Of a DNA stretch of 8,693 nucleotides, positions 5,969 through 8,693 are shown in pieces. Origin of the DNA: Desulfovibrio sp. (lineage in GTDB: Bacteria; Desulfobacterota; Desulfovibrionia; Desulfovibrionales; Desulfovibrionaceae); the NCBI GenBank assembly GCA_028708195.1, contig JAQVZK010000087.1:1-8693 (forward strand), written 5' to 3'. Under the pieces are notes generated by a model that saw only the letters and a program-made list of their open reading frames with translations, was not told the origin of the DNA and made no database searches. Position numbers and translations under genes: made by a program. Position 1 is the first letter of the stretch. The number at the start of each line of letters is the position of its first letter.

Positions 5969-6156
5969 GTGCTGTCCTTTAGGAAACGCTGATTGAAATA
6001 GCTCACGGCTTTTGCCCCGGCAAGGACGCGCACGGCGCGCACCCCGGCCCCCTTGGAGCTTTTCACACTTGAAATGTTTGCAGATATCTGTTCTCAACTC
6101 CCTGCCGCGAAACAGGCGCAGAAACCGCAGCTACAGCCCCGGCGAAATGTTATCTG
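5969..6156 (-). other. recO-glyQ intergenic leader
   Basis: These 188 nt hold the glyQ ribosome binding site, a perfect palindrome CAGATATCTG at 6081-6090 and a very GC-rich block with short stems (for example TTGCC/GGCAA at 6012-6023). A minus-strand TTGAGA followed 17 nt later by TTTCAA is only a weak promoter match. I see no T-box hallmark and no terminator with a T-run. The gap is long enough for a separate glyQS promoter, which remains unproven. Confidence 0.4.
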
Positions 6157-6909
6157 CTATACGCGGCGAAAATAGCCACCCTCCCAGGCCAGCCCAAGAT
6201 GGTATTGCACAAATCCGTCAATAACACGCGAGCAGGCCCGTCTGTCCGCAGAAGGCAGTTCCTCCGCGTGCCAGCCGGAGGGCAATTCTTGCTGCACATG
6301 GCGCAAAAGGTCAAGCCCGTCTGTACTCAATTCAACACCATAGCGCACAGGACCGGCCTCGGCGCGGCAGGCAGGGCAGCGCACATGGCCTTCGTCCACC
6401 ACAAACTGCGCGGCGCCATACAAGTCACAGCCGCACACCCCGCAGCTATCGAGGCTTGGCGCAAAACCCAGAGCACCCGCCAGACGCAGACGAAAAAACA
6501 GGGAAAAAAGCGCGGGCAGTGTGGCGGCCTCTTCAAGCGTACGCCGCATATCCTCCACCAGCGTAAAGGCCTCGTCCGCCCCTTCGTCCCCCACGCCAAG
6601 GGCCTCGACAAAGCGCAGGCAATTGGCAGCCAGCCCCATGCGACGCCAGTCATGCCTGAGCGTCTGGGGGCCGCCCAAAAGCACGGCTTCTTCAAGATTG
6701 AGAAACCCGCCCCGAGGCGAAGCCTTGACCCGGCAATGCAGACTGTTGAGCACGTCAAGGCAGCCACAAAAACGACGCCTGCTTCTGCTTCCGCCAAAGG
6801 CGAACAGCGTCAGCAGGCCGTGCTTGCGACAAAGGGTTCTCAGCCAGAGGTCCGACTCACGAAAGTGCCCCATGCGCAGCACAAGCGCGTGATCGGCCCA
6901 TTCGGTCAT
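6157..6909 (-). CDS. recO: DNA repair protein RecO
   Basis: RecO acts with RecR to load RecA on SSB-coated single-stranded DNA in the RecFOR recombination pathway and can anneal complementary strands. The 250-residue length fits. Residues 1-80 have the OB-fold pattern, starting TEWADHALVLRMGHFRESD with the characteristic early strands and a conserved-style GLLTLFAFGGSRSR loop. The middle is helical. Zinc-binding cysteines C156 and C159 (CGVC), with C161 next to them, pair with C178 and C181 (CPAC). The ATG start overlaps the TGA stop of the RodZ-like gene by 4 nt (ATGA), a sign of co-transcription and translational coupling. No defect is seen. Confidence 0.95.
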   Translation of the reverse strand: MTEWADHALVLRMGHFRESDLWLRTLCRKHGLLTLFAFGGSRSRRRFCGCLDVLNSLHCRVKASPRGGFLNLEEAVLLGGPQTLRHDWRRMGLAANCLRFVEALGVGDEGADEAFTLVEDMRRTLEEAATLPALFSLFFRLRLAGALGFAPSLDSCGVCGCDLYGAAQFVVDEGHVRCPACRAEAGPVRYGVELSTDGLDLLRHVQQELPSGWHAEELPSADRRACSRVIDGFVQYHLGLAWEGGYFRRV

Positions 6910-7829
6910 GGAAGCGCCGGTGGGAAGGTCAGCGTGCGCACCTGACCTCTTGTGCCTGCAGGGGGAAGCTCCTCACCGTCATAACGCAGGCGCACCCCGC
7001 CCGCATTGCCGAGCTTCAGCTCCAGGCTCTTGTTGAAGGTAAGAGCAAAGGTGTCGCCCTTGCGCAAAGAAAACTGCCGGATATCCGAATTATCTGCGCT
7101 GGAATGCACCCAGCACTCTTCTGTAGCGGTAATGATGAGCTTGTGCGGGCCGGCTGTGGGGGGTTGCGTTGCTGTGGCTGCGGCCCCAAGAGTGGCAGGC
7201 GTAGCAGAAGAGGCAGGAGCCGCTGGCGTTGCGGGCGTGCCGGGAGCAGCGGGAGCAGCCGCACGGCCTGCCTGCGCGCCGTTGTCGGACGTAGCCGCAG
7301 CGGGCTGCCCGGCATTGCCACTCTGGCGGGATTCACGGTTGGCGGCGGGAGCGCGGGAACCTGCATCAACGGAGGGAGTTTCTGCGCTGTCCGGGCTCTG
7401 CATGGGCGCAGGCTGAGCCATACGGCGGGTCTGACTGGTCAGAAGTTCCAGCGCGCCGTGTTGCCAGGCGACGTACGCGCCAACGCCAAGCAAAACCAGC
7501 AGAAGAACAAAAAGCAAAGGTTTCAGGCTGCGGCGTGGGGCCAGCACCATATCCGGCATGGCCGTCTGCTTCACGGCGGCATCTTCGCTATTGGCCTCCA
7601 GAGCGGCCAGGGCAGCGCTGACTTCCTCGGCAGAAAGGCCCACATAGGAAGAGTAGGAACGAATGAAGCCCTTGGTGTATGCCAGATGGGGCAGAGAAGA
7701 AGTGTCCCCGGCCTCAAGCGCGCGCAAAAGACGCGCGCCAATCTTTAAATGATTAGCCGCATCTTCGATACTCAGACCCCTCTTTTCACGCTCAGCGCGA
7801 AGAACCGCACCCAATTCCTCTAAGGTCAT
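6906..7829 (-). CDS. RodZ-like membrane protein with N-terminal helix-turn-helix
   Basis: The 307-residue product has the RodZ layout. An N-terminal Xre-like HTH covers residues 1-72 (MTLEELGAVLRAEREKRGLS, then AYTKGFIRSYSSYVGL). A basic patch at 99-103 is followed by one membrane helix at about 104-122. A long Ala/Pro/Thr-rich linker spans about 135-228, and a C-terminal beta domain of the DUF4115 type spans 229-305. In RodZ the HTH faces the cytoplasm and anchors MreB filaments, while the linker and beta domain lie in the periplasm. The function here is inferred from this layout. The start is ATG at 7829, preceded by GAGG 5 nt upstream. An alternative ATG at 7937 lacks a ribosome binding site and would add an unrelated tail. 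It sits 136 nt after the SurA-like gene and overlaps recO. Confidence 0.85.
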   Translation of the reverse strand: MTLEELGAVLRAEREKRGLSIEDAANHLKIGARLLRALEAGDTSSLPHLAYTKGFIRSYSSYVGLSAEEVSAALAALEANSEDAAVKQTAMPDMVLAPRRSLKPLLFVLLLVLLGVGAYVAWQHGALELLTSQTRRMAQPAPMQSPDSAETPSVDAGSRAPAANRESRQSGNAGQPAAATSDNGAQAGRAAAPAAPGTPATPAAPASSATPATLGAAATATQPPTAGPHKLIITATEECWVHSSADNSDIRQFSLRKGDTFALTFNKSLELKLGNAGGVRLRYDGEELPPAGTRGQVRTLTFPPALP

Positions 7830-7965
7830 GAAAGCCTCGGTAAAGGTCTTTGCCACCACGTGGGCGGCTGTTACCAGCAGCGCATCCCGGCCTGAAGCCG
7901 AAAACCTGTCCTCCGCTGGAAAGACGCGGGGCGGCATAAGCCGCGCCCACGCCAGAACAAGTACG

Positions 7966-8693
7966 CTATAGCCGAATGTCGATCACGGCCTTTTTGCGCA
8001 GTTGCCCCGTATAGTCGTCAAAGCGTTCCATAGCCTTGGGTTGACGCAAAATAGCGTCGATCTGCGGCTTGGCCTCTTCAAGGGTGAGCATTTTTACCCC
8101 ACCGCCACCGGGGCGAAAAAGGTGTACCTGTGCCTTGTGCCCCTGAAGGTCAAAAACTTCTGTCACATCGCCGGGCTTCATCTTGGTGAGGCGGCCTTCC
8201 CATTCCGGGTTCAGGCGCTCCCATTCCACGATCCCCATGTCCCCGCCCTTTTCTTTGTTGGGCGCGATGGAATATTTTAACGCGGCTTCTTCAAAGGTCA
8301 GAGCCCCAGAGCGAATCTGGGCGGCAATGGCGGCAGCGTTGACCTTGGGCGCATAGACCATAACACCCATGTGCAGTCCGCTGCGGTCATACATGGTGTT
8401 TTTGTGCGCTTCGTAATAGGCCTTGATCTCCTCGGGGGTGACCACAACCTTGCGCCCCACCTCCATGCCCATGATCTTCTGACGCAGCTGAGTTTTTTCT
8501 ATATTGCCGCGCAGTTCGGCCACGCTGCTCTGCTGGCGTTTGAGCTGCTCTTCAAACTGCTGCTTGTTCATGTTGCGGCCCTGCATGAGCTTGGCAATCT
8601 CATTGTCAATTTCTGACGGGGAAACGGTGACTTTCAGTCTTTTAGCTTCCTGGGCGATGAGAATGTCCATAATCATCATGTCCAGAACCTTGC
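7966..8693 (-). CDS. SurA-like parvulin peptidyl-prolyl isomerase, C-terminal part
   Basis: This is the last 241 residues of a periplasmic SurA/PrsA-type chaperone; the start lies to the right of the window. The visible protein begins KVLDMMIMDILIAQEAKRLK and continues with EIDNEIAKLM, the end of the helical SurA N-domain, which holds unfolded outer-membrane proteins. A charged helical region follows (NKQQFEEQLKRQQ). The parvulin domain covers roughly visible residues 105-195. It includes HMGVMVYAP, LTFEEAALKYSIAPNKEKGG and a PGDVTEVFDLQGHKAQVHLF segment typical of the fold. A short C-terminal helix ends the chain. A signal peptide is expected in the missing part. The stop is TAG at 7966-7968. 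Downstream lies a RodZ-like gene, so envelope biogenesis is a shared theme. Confidence 0.88.
   Translation of the reverse strand, partial: KVLDMMIMDILIAQEAKRLKVTVSPSEIDNEIAKLMQGRNMNKQQFEEQLKRQQSSVAELRGNIEKTQLRQKIMGMEVGRKVVVTPEEIKAYYEAHKNTMYDRSGLHMGVMVYAPKVNAAAIAAQIRSGALTFEEAALKYSIAPNKEKGGDMGIVEWERLNPEWEGRLTKMKPGDVTEVFDLQGHKAQVHLFRPGGGGVKMLTLEEAKPQIDAILRQPKAMERFDDYTGQLRKKAVIDIRL

Noticed and set aside
5969..6156. T-box riboswitch in front of glyQS
   Set aside because: No T-box consensus and no terminator/antiterminator pair could be recognised in the leader.
1..8693. CRISPR array or insertion sequence
   Set aside because: No regularly spaced long repeats, no transposase and no paired terminal repeats were seen.

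Overview
The window is a GC-rich bacterial chromosome segment with a low-GC accessory stretch at its left end. Gene content and order suggest a sulfate-reducing deltaproteobacterium close to Desulfovibrio. On the minus strand they read SurA-like isomerase, RodZ-like protein, recO, glyQ, glyS, rpsT, with glycyl-tRNA synthetase in the two-subunit alpha2beta2 form. The genus assignment rests on recalled gene order and protein style, not on a search.

Right part (about 2340-8693, core genome). All genes lie on the minus strand, so they read right to left. First comes the C-terminal 241 residues of a SurA/parvulin-type periplasmic chaperone, cut by the window edge. A 136-nt gap follows, then a RodZ-like protein (cytoplasmic HTH, one membrane helix, Ala/Pro linker, C-terminal beta domain). 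Its stop overlaps the start of recO. After a 188-nt leader come glyQ and glyS, 4 nt apart. Then comes a 213-nt gap holding a plausible promoter and a leader hairpin, followed by rpsT (ribosomal protein S20, GTG start). The grouping joins envelope and cell-shape functions, DNA repair and translation. It looks like ordinary housekeeping DNA.

Middle (about 2211-2400). A tRNA-Arg gene (anticodon ACG, CCA encoded) lies on the minus strand with its own sigma70-like promoter and a strong intrinsic terminator.

Left part (1 to about 2250, accessory). Just past the 3' end of the tRNA gene the base composition drops and the genes change character. An 81-residue excisionase/MerR-like winged-helix protein comes first, followed by a strong terminator. 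A 182-residue protein of the inovirus Gp2 / YagK-YfjJ type with an HUH-like motif comes next. Its stop codon abuts the ribosome binding site of an unrecognised gene that runs off the window. About 790 nt between the small DNA-binding protein and the tRNA hold no convincing gene but carry several direct and inverted repeats. I read this as one end of an integrated phage-like or satellite-like element lodged next to tRNA-Arg. No integrase and no second attachment site are visible, so its boundaries are not settled.

The most interesting parts are the coupled Gp2-unknown gene pair, the small regulator with its hairpin leader, and the structured region between the regulator and the tRNA. I see no CRISPR array, rRNA or insertion sequence.
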